Assembly (NCBI GenBank): GCA_012512265.1
Contig: JAAZEM010000006.1
Location: forward strand, 1-61,650
Direction: 5' to 3'
DNA: 61,650 nucleotides
From: Armatimonadota bacterium
GTDB lineage: Bacteria; Armatimonadota; JAAZEB01
The notes beneath the pieces are model-generated. The model was given only the letters and a program-made list of their open reading frames with translations, had not been told where the DNA came from and ran no database searches. The position numbers and the translations under genes are program-made. Shown piece by piece: positions 43,932 to 53,114 of this stretch; positions within the stretch are counted from its first letter, which is position 1; every line of letters starts with the position of its first letter.

Positions 43932-44840
43932 GTGGGTGCCGGAGGACAGATCACATATCTCTGGCGGTTTCTAACAGCGGTCTACCGCGAGTATATGCGT
44001 GATGATTGCCGGCTGATGGCCGCAGCCATCTCCTTTTATGCCCTGCTCTCGCTCGTGCCGCTGCTCCTCGTTGGTCTTTCCACCTTTGGGTATGTGCTCG
44101 GCAACGACCGGGCATTTGACGCGGTCTACGCCTTCCTGATCCAGCTTCTGCCGCAGGACTTGGCTGCGACGCTGCTCCCGGAGGAGGTGGCTGGCGCGGG
44201 CCTGCGCAGCTATCTGAAGAAAACGCTGGTCAAACCGGCGGGGGTGGCTGGCATCGTGGGCGTGGTCAGCTGGATCTGGGCAGGAACCAACTGCTTTGTG
44301 GTGATCACCGCCGCGCTTGATGTGGCCTGGGAAACGGGAAAGCGCCGGGGCTTTATCGCGAGTCGTCTGATCGCCGTGGGCATGATGATGCTGGTTGCCA
44401 CGCTGGCGCTCCTCTCCTTCGGGATCACGCAAGTTCTGAAGATCATCCGGGAATACCCCATCCCATGGCTGGGAATCCGCTCTGGAGAGATCCCGTTCCT
44501 ATGGCAGCTGGTCGGGTGGGCGGTGCCGGCAACGCTCTCGATCCTGGTGTTCGTGCTCTGCTACCTGATCCTGCCAGATAGGCGCATCGGTTGGCGTCCG
44601 GCGCTCATCGGCGGCGTGGCCGCGGGGATGCTTTGGGAGCTTGCGAAGCAGGGGTTTGCGTTCTACGTCGCGAACTTCGTTGACTACAACAGTATCTACG
44701 GCTCTCTTGGTGGCTTGGTCATCCTGGTGATGTGGGTCTACCTGTCTGCCGTCATGCTCCTTCTTGGAGCAGAGGTCGCCAGCGTCAGCGCCGATTGGTC
44801 TGCCAAATCCGTCCAGTCCCCAGCGGCGGAGGATCGTTAG
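43932..44840 (+). CDS. YihY/BrkB-family inner-membrane protein
   Basis: The 302 residues have six or so membrane helices and the family's conserved segments: AAAISFYALLSLVPLLL near the N-terminus, WIWAGTNCFVVITAALDVAW, LPDRRIGWRPALIGGVAAG and the C-terminal NSIYGSLGGLVILVMWVYLS. Once named ribonuclease BN, the family is now regarded as membrane transport/unknown function. GTG 43932 start follows a perfect promoter by 38 bases; a downstream GTG is an alternative. Confidence 0.9.
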   Translation: MGAGGQITYLWRFLTAVYREYMRDDCRLMAAAISFYALLSLVPLLLVGLSTFGYVLGNDRAFDAVYAFLIQLLPQDLAATLLPEEVAGAGLRSYLKKTLVKPAGVAGIVGVVSWIWAGTNCFVVITAALDVAWETGKRRGFIASRLIAVGMMMLVATLALLSFGITQVLKIIREYPIPWLGIRSGEIPFLWQLVGWAVPATLSILVFVLCYLILPDRRIGWRPALIGGVAAGMLWELAKQGFAFYVANFVDYNSIYGSLGGLVILVMWVYLSAVMLLLGAEVASVSADWSAKSVQSPAAEDR

Positions 44841-44923
44841 GCCTGCCGCTGCCGCGCAGTGGCGGGTCTGGCGGGTACGGCCAGGCCGCCCATCGGCAGA
44901 GCCCGGTGTTGAAACATCAATGC

Positions 44924-44945
44924 CGCGTGGAGATTCTTCCACGCG
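44924..44945 (+). terminator. hairpin after the YihY gene
   Basis: CGCGTGGA (44924-44931) pairs perfectly with TCCACGCG (44938-44945) around GATTCT. No U-tract; possible factor-dependent end or leader element of the next gene. Confidence 0.4.
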
Positions 44946-45050
44946 AACCGGCACCCCTAGGGGCTTCAGGAAGCAAGCACCAGGGCAGATGAAACCGTTG
45001 CTCTGCGAAGTGGAGTGCCTTACACCATGTATACCGCGAACGGAGGGGCC

Positions 45051-47639
45051 ATGAAACGCGAGATATTGCAGGGGGCTATCCCTCCCCCGCCGGGAGGCCG
45101 GGGGGGCTATCGGCCGCCGCACCCCCGAAGCCCTATGAAAGTACGTCTTGGTGAACTCTTCGGACAGGCGCGCGTCTTGCCGGCCCTACTTGGGGCAGGA
45201 AGTGTGCTCGGAACGCTCGCGCTGGCAGCCCTCCTGCCGGCCCCCTGCGCGGCAGCGCGAGAGTATCGCATTAGCGTGGATGGCCAGCCTGTTCAGTTTG
45301 ATGGGATGAGTCCGGTTCAGGTATCCGGGCGCGTGCTCGTGCCGTTGCGAGGGGTCCTGGAGCGTATCGGCGCGAAGGTGGAGTGGTCCGCGTCTTCGAA
45401 GACGGTGGTCGCGCAGCGGGGCTCAGTGCGCCTTGAGCTTCCCGTGGGGCAGCGGAGCGCCGCCGTGAATGGCCGCTCGGTGACGCTCGATGTGCCCGCG
45501 ATGATCATGCGGGGCAACGTCATGGTGCCCCTGCGCTTCGTCTCGGAGGCGCTCGGGGTGAGCGTTCGGGAAGCAGGCGGCCACATTCAAATTGCGACGG
45601 GTGCGACGCGCGTTCTCCCTTCGCCGCAGCGAACCACGGTCGCGAGTCGGCCGCGTGTGAGTCCGCCCGCCGGTGTGACTACTACGTCGCCGGTCCTGGC
45701 GCCCGCCGTGGAGACTCAGCAGCCGGCGAAGACGCCAGCGCCGAAGCCAACCCCGACGAGCGATGGCGTAGTGAGCAGCCAGACGGTCGCCGGCACGGTC
45801 GATTCGGTCAACACGGAGGGCACTCCCCAGACGATCACGATCCTCAGCGATAGCAAGAGTGTCGAGTATCCGCTGGCCGATGGAGCGGTGGTGCTCGGCC
45901 GCGCCGGGAATAGGAGCCAAGAGAGCAGCCTCAAGGAGGTCTACCCGGGTGACCGCGTCTTGGGCAAGCGCGACGCGGTAAGCGGCAAGATCACTATCCT
46001 GGTGGTGCAGTACGACCAGGTTGAAGGCGAAGTGCGCTCTGTCGACACGGACCTCCTCTCGTTGACGGAGGGCGAGCCGGTGATGTTGACCGGGAGCACG
46101 CCCGTTGTTCTGCCGGACGGCAGGCAGGGCACAAGTGGCGACCTCCGTGCTGGCGACCTCGTGCGGGTGCGCATGCGTCCGGATACGCGCGTCGCCACGG
46201 TGATCACGGTGACCCGAGCCGCCACCTTCGCTGCTGGGACCACGCAGCCGGAGACGGCGGCGGCGCTCGCGCCCACCACGGGGGGAACCCAGCCGGCCGT
46301 GACGGAGGCGGAGGCCCCCACGCGTGTGACCTCGCCGGGTGCTACTACGGTTGAGGGTGCGACTCCGGCTGAGCCGGCTACCTCGGTCGCCGAGAAGGAC
46401 GAGTCCCCCGCCGTGGAGACGCCGTCTGCCGCGGAGGCGGCCGCGCCGGAGTCGAAGCTGAAGGTGACCTCCTTCACCCACGATGCCCGGGCCTCGCTAC
46501 GTGCCGGCAGCGTACTCACCGTCACCCTGGAAGGGGATGAGGGCGCGACGGCGACCTTCAGCATCGGGGACCTGGGTGAGGATCTGGCGATGCAGGAAGT
46601 CGCTCCCGGCAAGTACGTCGGCACCTTCACCATCCCTGAAGGCGTGAACTGCCGCGTCTCGGTCTTCGGGAAGCTGACGCGTGAGGGACAGGAGTCGCCC
46701 CTGGTGCAGGCGGGCGTGCCCGTCGTAATCGACTCGGTGCCCCCGGTGGTGAGCGATGTGGAGCCGGCGCGCGAAGCGCTGGTGGAAGACCCGCAGCCGA
46801 TGATCTACGTGGTGTTCGAAGACGCGGAGGGCAGCGGGGTCGTTCCGGAGCAGGTGAAGCTCATCGTGGCGGGCGAGGATGTCACCACGCAGGCGACGCG
46901 CACTCCCCGGTTCATCACCTACCGCCCCATTCTTCCCTTCGCGAACGGTCCGGTGACGGCGCGCGTGGTCCTGTCGGACCGCGCCGGGAATACGGCTGAG
47001 ACCGAATGGCAGTTCACGATCAACGCTCCCGAGGTTCCTATCGCCTCGGTGGCCCACAACGCGGCGCGTCCGGTGGGTCTGGGCCAGAGCTTCACCGTCA
47101 CGATGGCCGGCAAGCCGCGAGGGACCGCCACCTTCAGCATCGGGACGATGAAGACCGGGATCCCCATGACTGAGACGGCACCCGGCATCTACCAGGGCCG
47201 CTACACCGCCGAGAAGGGCGACGTGGCCTATGCTGCGCGCATTGTGGCGCAACTCGTCACGGAGACGGGCGAGCAGTTTACGCGCGAGTGCTCGGAGCCG
47301 ATCACCATCCTGACGGTGCCCCCGCGCGCCCCCTCGATCACCGCTCCTTCGGAAGATGAGGTCGTCGAGGGCCCGCTGACTGTCCATGGGAAGGCCCAAC
47401 CGGGAGTGACCGTGCGCGTGCAGGTGGTGCGCAAGACGCGCACTCTGGGCCTGTGGAGCGATCACGACGTGCTCGCCGCGCAGGAGGTGAAGGTGGATAG
47501 CGACGGCGGCTTCGTCACGGGCAAGCTTCAGGTTCCTCGACCCCGGCGAGAGGGAGAGATTGTGACGATTCAGGCTGTGGCGATTGATCCGGTGGGGCAC
47601 CGGTCCGAAATAGCCTCGGTGAAGGTGAAGCTACAGTAA
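45051..47639 (+). CDS. secreted copper-amine-oxidase-N and Ig-like domain surface protein
   Basis: The 862-residue product has a 28-residue Pro/Gly/Arg-rich head, a membrane/signal segment (about 40-70), then a copper amine oxidase N-terminal-like module (about 72-185, with VLVPLRGVLERIGAKVEWS and VMVPLRFVSEALGVSV), a Pro/Thr linker, a two-part beta-barrel module (GTVDSVNTEG...GDLRAGDLVRVRM) and at least three Ig-like domains. Two of these are clear paralogues (ATFSIGDLGEDLAMQEVAPG and ATFSIGTMKTGIPMTETAPG). Despite the name this domain is a binding/cell-wall module, not an oxidase. ATG 45051 is chosen for its GGAGGGG; ATG 45135 would start directly before the signal segment. Confidence 0.82.
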   Translation: MKREILQGAIPPPPGGRGGYRPPHPRSPMKVRLGELFGQARVLPALLGAGSVLGTLALAALLPAPCAAAREYRISVDGQPVQFDGMSPVQVSGRVLVPLRGVLERIGAKVEWSASSKTVVAQRGSVRLELPVGQRSAAVNGRSVTLDVPAMIMRGNVMVPLRFVSEALGVSVREAGGHIQIATGATRVLPSPQRTTVASRPRVSPPAGVTTTSPVLAPAVETQQPAKTPAPKPTPTSDGVVSSQTVAGTVDSVNTEGTPQTITILSDSKSVEYPLADGAVVLGRAGNRSQESSLKEVYPGDRVLGKRDAVSGKITILVVQYDQVEGEVRSVDTDLLSLTEGEPVMLTGSTPVVLPDGRQGTSGDLRAGDLVRVRMRPDTRVATVITVTRAATFAAGTTQPETAAALAPTTGGTQPAVTEAEAPTRVTSPGATTVEGATPAEPATSVAEKDESPAVETPSAAEAAAPESKLKVTSFTHDARASLRAGSVLTVTLEGDEGATATFSIGDLGEDLAMQEVAPGKYVGTFTIPEGVNCRVSVFGKLTREGQESPLVQAGVPVVIDSVPPVVSDVEPAREALVEDPQPMIYVVFEDAEGSGVVPEQVKLIVAGEDVTTQATRTPRFITYRPILPFANGPVTARVVLSDRAGNTAETEWQFTINAPEVPIASVAHNAARPVGLGQSFTVTMAGKPRGTATFSIGTMKTGIPMTETAPGIYQGRYTAEKGDVAYAARIVAQLVTETGEQFTRECSEPITILTVPPRAPSITAPSEDEVVEGPLTVHGKAQPGVTVRVQVVRKTRTLGLWSDHDVLAAQEVKVDSDGGFVTGKLQVPRPRREGEIVTIQAVAIDPVGHRSEIASVKVKLQ

Positions 47640-47667
47640 TCGGAATGCGAACGGATCAGGTGGAGAC

Positions 47668-47865
47668 GTGTCGCTAGAGCATGGGGAGCGTTTCGAGGAG
47701 TGCGCCGGACCAGGCGAGTGCCGTGGTTTCTTGCTCCTGCTGGCTGTAGTGACCCTGGTGGTCCTGGCCGGCCTGGCCTGGTTCTGTGTCTACCCGCCTT
47801 CACGTGGAGCTGCTACGGGCGACTTCACGGTGCGGGCGGTGCTTCCCGGTGCGGATGAGCGATAG
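47668..47865 (+). CDS. small single-pass membrane protein
   Basis: A 65-residue product with two cysteines (ECAGPGECRG), one membrane helix (FLLLLAVVTLVVLAGLAWFC) and a short polar tail. GTG 47668 follows GGTGGAG and lies 28 bases after the Ig-like surface protein gene, so co-transcription is likely. No family recognised. Confidence 0.5.
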   Translation: MSLEHGERFEECAGPGECRGFLLLLAVVTLVVLAGLAWFCVYPPSRGAATGDFTVRAVLPGADER

Positions 47866-47948
47866 TGGAGACGCGAATAGGGGAGACCCGTGCGTGTCTT
47901 AAAGCGGGCTGGGCCGCGCGGGACGCGCGTTGACGGAGGACGAAATAG

Positions 47949-48659
47949 ATGATGAAACGCAAGGCTCTCGTGATGACTCTTCTCCTTTCTCTCGCCGGTG
48001 CCGGCGGGTGGGCGGATACCTCGATGCTGGGCACGCCGGGCGGGCTGGTGGTGCCGCATGCCCGCGTACTTCCCGAGGGAAGGCTGCAGACAACCGTGAG
48101 CGCCGTCTGGATTGACCGCAACGATGAGACGAAGGACAACGAGTGGTACTCTGTCAACTTCGGGCTCCTCGGCACGGCGGAGGTGGGGCTTTCCCATGTG
48201 GCCTACAGCTCGCGGAAGGCGCGAGACATCGTGGTGCATGGCAAGTGGCTGGCGCTCCCCGAAAAAGACAGGCTTCCCGCTGTTGCGATCGGCGTGACTG
48301 ATATCACCGGCGAGGTGGTGAGTGACCCCTCGGTGTATCTCGTGGCGAGCAAGCTGCTCTGGTCGCCACGCGACGAGTTCACCGGCGAAGCCCGCCATCC
48401 GCTCTGGGGCCATCTTGGGATTGGCTCGGGGATCTATGGCGACAGCCCCTTCGCGGGGATCGAGTGGGGCGTGGCCCGCAATACCCGGCTCCTCGTGGAG
48501 TGGGGCAAGAACCTCTCCTACGGGCGGGGCGACTACCTCTTCCATGTGGGCGCCCAGTACCAGTGGCGCGACCGCTTCACGCTGAGCGCCGGCGCGATGG
48601 ATATGCGCTATCCCGCGGTGAGCCTCACCGCTCGCCTCGACGATCTGTTCCTGCAATAG
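47949..48659 (+). CDS. outer-membrane beta-barrel-like protein
   Basis: The 236 residues begin with a signal peptide (MMKRKALVMTLLLSLAGAGG), then GTPGGLVVPHARVLPEG, reminiscent of the YjbH-type barrel opening. Alternating strands such as WYSVNFGLLGTAEVGLSHVA, HLGIGSGIYGDSPFAGIEWG and LLVEWGKNLSYGRGDYLFHV follow, and the chain ends in LFLQ. It probably forms a small outer-membrane barrel. GGAGGA lies about 9 bases before ATG 47949. It follows the surface-protein gene and small membrane gene on the same strand. Confidence 0.72.
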   Translation: MMKRKALVMTLLLSLAGAGGWADTSMLGTPGGLVVPHARVLPEGRLQTTVSAVWIDRNDETKDNEWYSVNFGLLGTAEVGLSHVAYSSRKARDIVVHGKWLALPEKDRLPAVAIGVTDITGEVVSDPSVYLVASKLLWSPRDEFTGEARHPLWGHLGIGSGIYGDSPFAGIEWGVARNTRLLVEWGKNLSYGRGDYLFHVGAQYQWRDRFTLSAGAMDMRYPAVSLTARLDDLFLQ

Positions 48660-48710
48660 AACCCGGTTCGGGATCGTGGAGGGGTGGGGAACGCCTCTCC
48701 CGCCTCTCCA

Positions 48711-49745
48711 CTATCCCGGCACGCCACCCTCCCACTTCCGAAGCAGCTCCTGTAGCACCGGCCCCACCTGCGCCTGTATCTTCCGATTGGCATAGCCAAC
48801 CCACGCGAGATCGACCCGGATATCCAGAGGGCAGGTGACCTCCGCCCCCCAGGGATCAGTGACGATCACGCCCGCCTCGCGTGCGATCAGCTCCGTGCAG
48901 AAGTCGTAAGGATGGCAGCAGAGGCGGTGCCGGCTCGCAGCGGGATACTTCGCGGCAAGCGCCAGAGGGCGAAGGTCGGCGTTGAACCGGTCGTGCCCGA
49001 CGATCAGTTCGTAGAGCTGGCCACCGGTGGAGATGTACTGGTCGTCGAAGACGAGGGGATTGCCATCCGCGGGCGTGCCGAGGATCCGCTCGAAGAGGGT
49101 CTCCTCGAGGGATGCCACCAGGTCGCGCGCCCCGGGGAAGAACTTGGTGATCCCGGCGAAGCCGTGGGCGAGACTCTCGGCCCGGCTCGGTTGGGGCGTG
49201 TAGGCACGCGATTCGCCCGTCAGCAGATTGCTTCGCTCGGCGCGGGCACCCTCTCCCCGGACCGCCCAGAGGCGATCCGCCAGGTATTGGCGCGTTGTGG
49301 GGATCTCCGTCTGCATCGCGATGACGATATCCGAGAGCGTGGTGGCCTCGCCTCGGTTGGGCGCCACCCCGCAGAGCACCCAGGCGCTCCGCTTGTCATA
49401 CATCAGGCCGCGCGTGCCATCGATTGGATCGACGATCAGGCAGAAGCGGGCCGCCTCCGGCGCGCATCCCTCCGGGAAGATCCGCCACCCATTGCCCGGG
49501 ATGCCCTCGGCAATCAGCGCCAGCGGCATCTCCTCGGCCCAGCGCGCGCAATGCTCCAGCAGGATCTCCTCGGAGTGCAGGTCAATGGCGTAGAGCGTAT
49601 CGCCGTCGCGCGCTTCACCCACCGCAGCCATCGCCTCGGGCGATGCGGCATCTCGGCAGGCGCAGACGTGGTCGCGCAGCGCCAATTGGAGCGCGCGCAG
49701 GCGCTCCAGGAAATAACCCGCGGGCGCAGGCAGATCTGAATGCAT
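48711..49745 (-). CDS. inositol-monophosphatase-like phosphatase
   Basis: The 344-residue product shows the metal-dependent sugar-phosphatase motifs: IAEGIPGNGW (Glu ligand), IVDPIDGTRGLMYDKRSAW (the DPIDGT block) and a C-terminal VDLAWVGYAN segment after a variable insert. Substrate could be inositol phosphate, fructose bisphosphate or PAP-like compounds; it cannot be told here. ATG 49745 is taken because GGAGGAGTGGGAG lies directly upstream; the longer frame back to 50069 overlaps the divergent gene and is low quality. Confidence 0.85.
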   Translation of the reverse strand: MHSDLPAPAGYFLERLRALQLALRDHVCACRDAASPEAMAAVGEARDGDTLYAIDLHSEEILLEHCARWAEEMPLALIAEGIPGNGWRIFPEGCAPEAARFCLIVDPIDGTRGLMYDKRSAWVLCGVAPNRGEATTLSDIVIAMQTEIPTTRQYLADRLWAVRGEGARAERSNLLTGESRAYTPQPSRAESLAHGFAGITKFFPGARDLVASLEETLFERILGTPADGNPLVFDDQYISTGGQLYELIVGHDRFNADLRPLALAAKYPAASRHRLCCHPYDFCTELIAREAGVIVTDPWGAEVTCPLDIRVDLAWVGYANRKIQAQVGPVLQELLRKWEGGVPG

Positions 49746-49875
49746 CTCCCACTCCTCCCCACCTCCCTTCTTCCTTCTCCATGGCTTCGCCTCCTGCAGA
49801 GCGGAAAGAAGGAAAACGCCTGTTCGCATAGAACAATAGTCACGGTTGGTGCTTTTCGAGTGTGAGGAGGAAGAA

Positions 49876-50496
49876 ATGGCATATGATCCGGCGAAGCACC
49901 TGATCCGTATCCAGGGGAACCGCGAGTACCTCCCGGTGGCGCAGCGCCTAGTGTGGTTCCGCGAGGCGCACCCGGATTGGGGCATCGAGACGAAGATAGA
50001 GGTCCTCGATATCGACGCGGGGCTGGCCGTCTTCTCGGCGACGGTCATCAACGAGAGCGGGAAGATCATGGCGCGCGCGACGAAGATGGAGACGGCGCGT
50101 GGTTTTCCAGACTATATCGAGAAGGCGGAGACGGGAGCGATTGGGCGGGCACTGGCGCTGTGTGGTTTCGGCACGCAGTTCGCGCCGGAATTGGAAGAGG
50201 GCGAGCGGATCGTCGATTCGCCACACCCGGTGGGGGGCCGGCCCGTAGCCTCCGGGCGGATCGGCACGGCGGCGACTGCCGCGCACAAGATCGCCCCGGC
50301 GGCGGTGCGTGGGGGCGAGGCGCGCATGGCAGCAGGCTCTCCGGGCGGCGGGGGAGAATCCCTGGTCTGCTCCGAGGCGGAATGTGGTCGTTCGATGACG
50401 CAGGGCCAGTATGAGTTCAGCGTGAAGTCATTTGGCCGGGCGCTCTGCCCGCAGTGCCAGAAGCAACGCAAGGCAGAGCCTGCCGCGGCGGCATGA
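49876..50496 (+). CDS. phage/prophage-type protein with C-terminal zinc ribbon
   Basis: The 206 residues contain a conserved core (YLPVAQRLVWFREAHPDWGI, TKMETARGFPDYIEKAETGA, IGRALALCGFGTQFAPE) resembling proteins found in phages and mobile elements, possibly related to single-strand-annealing/recombination factors (inference). An Ala/Gly/Pro linker leads to a four-Cys ribbon: CSEAECGRS and CPQC near residues 165-195. ATG 49876 has AGGAGG 8 bases upstream. No other phage gene is nearby, so it may be a domesticated or relict gene. Confidence 0.78.
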   Translation: MAYDPAKHLIRIQGNREYLPVAQRLVWFREAHPDWGIETKIEVLDIDAGLAVFSATVINESGKIMARATKMETARGFPDYIEKAETGAIGRALALCGFGTQFAPELEEGERIVDSPHPVGGRPVASGRIGTAATAAHKIAPAAVRGGEARMAAGSPGGGGESLVCSEAECGRSMTQGQYEFSVKSFGRALCPQCQKQRKAEPAAAA

Positions 50497-50536
50497 GGCA
50501 GGTACGAGCCTTGCCCCGTGCCATCCTGCGAGTGCC

Positions 50537-50596
50537 CAGGCGAGCCGCCCGGGGCTCGGGAGACTGCTCCGGTGCCCCGGGCGGCTGGCTCGCCTG
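50537..50596. terminator. large GC-rich inverted repeat between convergent genes
   Basis: The arm at 50537-50555 pairs with 50574-50596 over 19 bp, with a four-base bulge on the 3' side and an 18-base loop. It lies between the convergent zinc-ribbon and Gfo/Idh genes, so a bidirectional terminator is likely even without a U-tract. Confidence 0.6.
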
Positions 50597-50612
50597 AGCA
50601 AGCCGGTGGTTC

Positions 50613-51506
50613 TCAGACATCCAGCGCGACGCGCTCGCCGCCTTTTTGTGCCGACTGGAGTGCCGCCACCTGGAACGCCACGATTTCGATCGTCTCGGCG
50701 TTGTCGAGGGGGCTCTTGCCGGTCTGGAACATCTGGACGATGCGCTTGAGCAGCTCGCGATAGATGTAGTTCGCGTCGATGGTGACCTGGCGCACGCCCT
50801 TCTCGGTCCACGCCACGAAGCCATAGGAATGGCTGCCGGCGCGTGTGCCGCGCATCACGCCGATCCGGCCATCCTTCCAGAGGCCGGTGGTCACCTCGCC
50901 GCCCTCGGTGAAGGTGCACGTCACCGACTCGCACCCGGGGCCCATCAGCGCGTAGAGCGTCTCGACGCCATGAATGCCGTAGTGGAAGAGGCCCGGGTTG
51001 TATTCGTGCAGGCTGGCCGGGCTGTAAGCATCCACGCCGAAGATCTTGCCCACGCCCTCTTCCTGCAGCTTCTGGATCTCGAGCGCGTAGCGCAGCGACG
51101 AGGAAGAGAAGACGGGCACGTTGTGCTTGTTCGCGAGGGCGACAATCGCCTTCGCATCCGCCACGGAGGTGGCGAAGGGCTTGTCAACGTAGCAGGGGAT
51201 GCCCGCTTCGAGGAAGGGGCGCGCCCGCTCCAGGTGGACGGCGCCCTCCTGGGACTCAACCAGGATGCCATCCACTTTGCCAATCATCTCCTCGGGGCGG
51301 TCCACCAGTTCGACGCCCATCGCCTTCACCTGGGCGGTGTACTCGTCGATCCTCTCCTGCGGAGTGATCCGCGAGGTGCCCTGATAGCCCATGACGATCT
51401 TCGCGCCCTCGACCCACTGCTCTTCCGCGATGTCGATGTGATTCAGGCGCTTGGTAAACTGCACGACGTGCGAGGTATCAAAGTCGACGATGCCGAGACG
51501 TATCAT
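50613..51506 (-). CDS. Gfo/Idh/MocA-family NAD(P)-dependent oxidoreductase
   Basis: The 297-residue product has a Rossmann start (RLGIVDFDTSHVVQFTKRLN), the central YVDKPFATSVADAKAI motif with its catalytic Lys (near residue 109), and a C-terminal domain with GLFHYGIHGVETLYALMG (His near 178). The family oxidises or reduces sugars, inositols or aldoses. The nucleotide-binding loop is less Gly-rich than usual. ATG 51506 with AAGGAG upstream; its own promoter lies about 130 bases before it. Substrate not determinable. Confidence 0.9.
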   Translation of the reverse strand: MIRLGIVDFDTSHVVQFTKRLNHIDIAEEQWVEGAKIVMGYQGTSRITPQERIDEYTAQVKAMGVELVDRPEEMIGKVDGILVESQEGAVHLERARPFLEAGIPCYVDKPFATSVADAKAIVALANKHNVPVFSSSSLRYALEIQKLQEEGVGKIFGVDAYSPASLHEYNPGLFHYGIHGVETLYALMGPGCESVTCTFTEGGEVTTGLWKDGRIGVMRGTRAGSHSYGFVAWTEKGVRQVTIDANYIYRELLKRIVQMFQTGKSPLDNAETIEIVAFQVAALQSAQKGGERVALDV

Positions 51507-51616
51507 CTGCCAGCTCCTTCTGTGCGGGCGCCTATTGGGCGTCCCTCCGCGGTGCTCTCCAGCGTGTTGGGGTAGAACACCGAAAGAAGGCTTCGCCCCA
51601 GGCGGCGCGTGTTGAG

Positions 51617-51667
51617 CGGCCGGTCGGCCGACGCGCTCATTGTAACACTTTCACGGGGCAGCGTCAA
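51617..51667 (-). promoter_or_regulatory. sigma70 promoter and adjacent palindrome of the Gfo/Idh gene
   Basis: Minus strand -35 TTGACG (51662-51667), 17-bp spacer, -10 TACAAT (51639-51644). Just past the expected start is a perfect 10-base palindrome GTCGGCCGAC within a CGGCCG-rich block, a candidate operator (inference). Confidence 0.75.
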
Positions 51668-51815
51668 CGCGCCGGTGATCCCGTTGGGGGTCTTCTGCCG
51701 GGGGTGGATCGCCCGGCTGCCTGCCTGCCGGCAGGAGGGTGGCGCCTGAAGTGGGAATCCAGGTAGTGGATTTTCATCATGGAGTAGAGGTCCTAGAGGC
51801 CAGCAGGAGGAGAGC

Positions 51816-52025
51816 ATGCGGAGGACGCAGCCGCGGAGAGTGCAGGAGGGCCGGGGAGGATGCCAGGGGGCGATTCTGGGCCTGATTTTGGGGGTGGTCG
51901 CGGGCGCTCTGATCTATAACGCGACCGGCGCGAGTGAGGTAGTGGCGATTGTTTTGGGGGTGATTGGCCTCTTCTTGGGGGCGCAGGTCGGGCAGCGCCT
52001 GGCACGCCGGCGCCAGCGGCGGTAG
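51816..52025 (+). CDS. small glycine-rich membrane protein
   Basis: A 69-residue product with a basic N-terminus, a glycine-zipper double-helix membrane region (AILGLILGVVAGALIYN, IVLGVIGLFLGAQVG) and a poly-Arg tail. GAGGAGAG lies just before ATG 51816. Convergent with the ICMT-like gene. Function unknown. Confidence 0.7.
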   Translation: MRRTQPRRVQEGRGGCQGAILGLILGVVAGALIYNATGASEVVAIVLGVIGLFLGAQVGQRLARRRQRR

Positions 52026-52036
52026 GGCGAGCGTGC

Positions 52037-53110
52037 CTAGAACACTCCGGGGATGAAGCGGTAGCGCACTTTCTGGCAGTAGGCGATATAGTCCGGGTCG
52101 GCGCGCAGGTGACGCTCTTCGGTGAGGGCGCGCAGGAAGTAGAGGGTGTTGAAGCCCAGAAGCGAGAGCGCGTGGAGTGGCGTGGACATCATCGGCAGCT
52201 TTTCCAGCCACCACGCCAGGTTCTTTGCGATGTAGGCCGGATGCCGGACGATGGCATACGGGCCCCACGATACGATTCCTCGGTTGGTCAGGTTGCTTGC
52301 CCTCGGGCCCAGCGCCACGGATGCCCAGACGTAGATGAAATAGAGCCCCACGGTGAGCACGCGCAGGAAGAGGAGCACCGTCGCGTTGTGGGTGAGCGTG
52401 GCGTACCCCGCATCGGTGGGCAGGAGCTGACTCGTCGTCTCATTGAACGGGGGATAGCACGCCAAGGTCACGACCCAACCGAGGAGAGTTGGCTCCACCG
52501 AGCGGATGGTGGAACCGAGACGCTCGGACTCCACCGCGTAGCCGAAGACGAAGATCCCCGTATCGACCACGAAAAGCAGCTGTATTACCACGTCCAGCCC
52601 CATGTGGAGTGTCGGGGGCCCGATGCTGCTCATCCAGCGGTACCCCGCCTGTTGCAGCCCCGCCAGGTGCTCGAGAAAGAAGTCGAGCATGATCGGCAGG
52701 AAGAACGCCTTCACCACCAGGCTGAGGAGCGCCGTCCGGGTCTCAGGAGTGAGCGGTACCAGCCCCTCATAGGCTGGTTGTGGGCCCCACGCATACTGGC
52801 GCAGGCGTCCGGGAAGGCTCTCCAGCAGGTTGGCGACCAGCAAGATCCGGCTCTTGGAGATATCGCCCCGGAAGGGCGCGCTGAGGATAACGAAAAGGTA
52901 GGCCAGGTAGATCAGGAGTAGCGCGAGCTGGACGCGCGACTCAGGCAACGGCGCGTTCGGGGATCCGAGAATCCGCACGTAGTAGGGATGGGTGCGGTAA
53001 AGGATCAGGAGCGCCGTCGTGATGCCCAGCGACCACCCCCAGTAGCGGTAGACGAGCAACCTTCTCGCGCGCGGTGGCGCGGCGCCGTCTAACTGGAGGC
53101 GGCCGCTCAT
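52037..53110 (-). CDS. isoprenylcysteine-carboxyl-methyltransferase-like membrane protein
   Basis: The 357 residues have about seven membrane helices and end with the ICMT/PEMT-type C-terminus: GPYAIVRHPAYIAKNLAWWL, then FLRALTEERHLRADPDYIAY. The RHPAY...E/RxxE pattern is the SAM-binding part of these membrane methyltransferases. The natural acceptor in bacteria is unknown. ATG 53110 lies four bases after the era stop (53115), so it is translated from the same mRNA. Confidence 0.82.
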   Translation of the reverse strand: MSGRLQLDGAAPPRARRLLVYRYWGWSLGITTALLILYRTHPYYVRILGSPNAPLPESRVQLALLLIYLAYLFVILSAPFRGDISKSRILLVANLLESLPGRLRQYAWGPQPAYEGLVPLTPETRTALLSLVVKAFFLPIMLDFFLEHLAGLQQAGYRWMSSIGPPTLHMGLDVVIQLLFVVDTGIFVFGYAVESERLGSTIRSVEPTLLGWVVTLACYPPFNETTSQLLPTDAGYATLTHNATVLLFLRVLTVGLYFIYVWASVALGPRASNLTNRGIVSWGPYAIVRHPAYIAKNLAWWLEKLPMMSTPLHALSLLGFNTLYFLRALTEERHLRADPDYIAYCQKVRYRFIPGVF

Positions 53111-53114
53111 AGCC

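Noticed and set aside
42554-43954. 466-residue minus-strand open frame
   Set aside because: Antisense shadow of the heparinase-like gene.
45423-46481. 352-residue minus-strand open frame
   Set aside because: Antisense to the surface protein; extreme Arg/Gly/His content.
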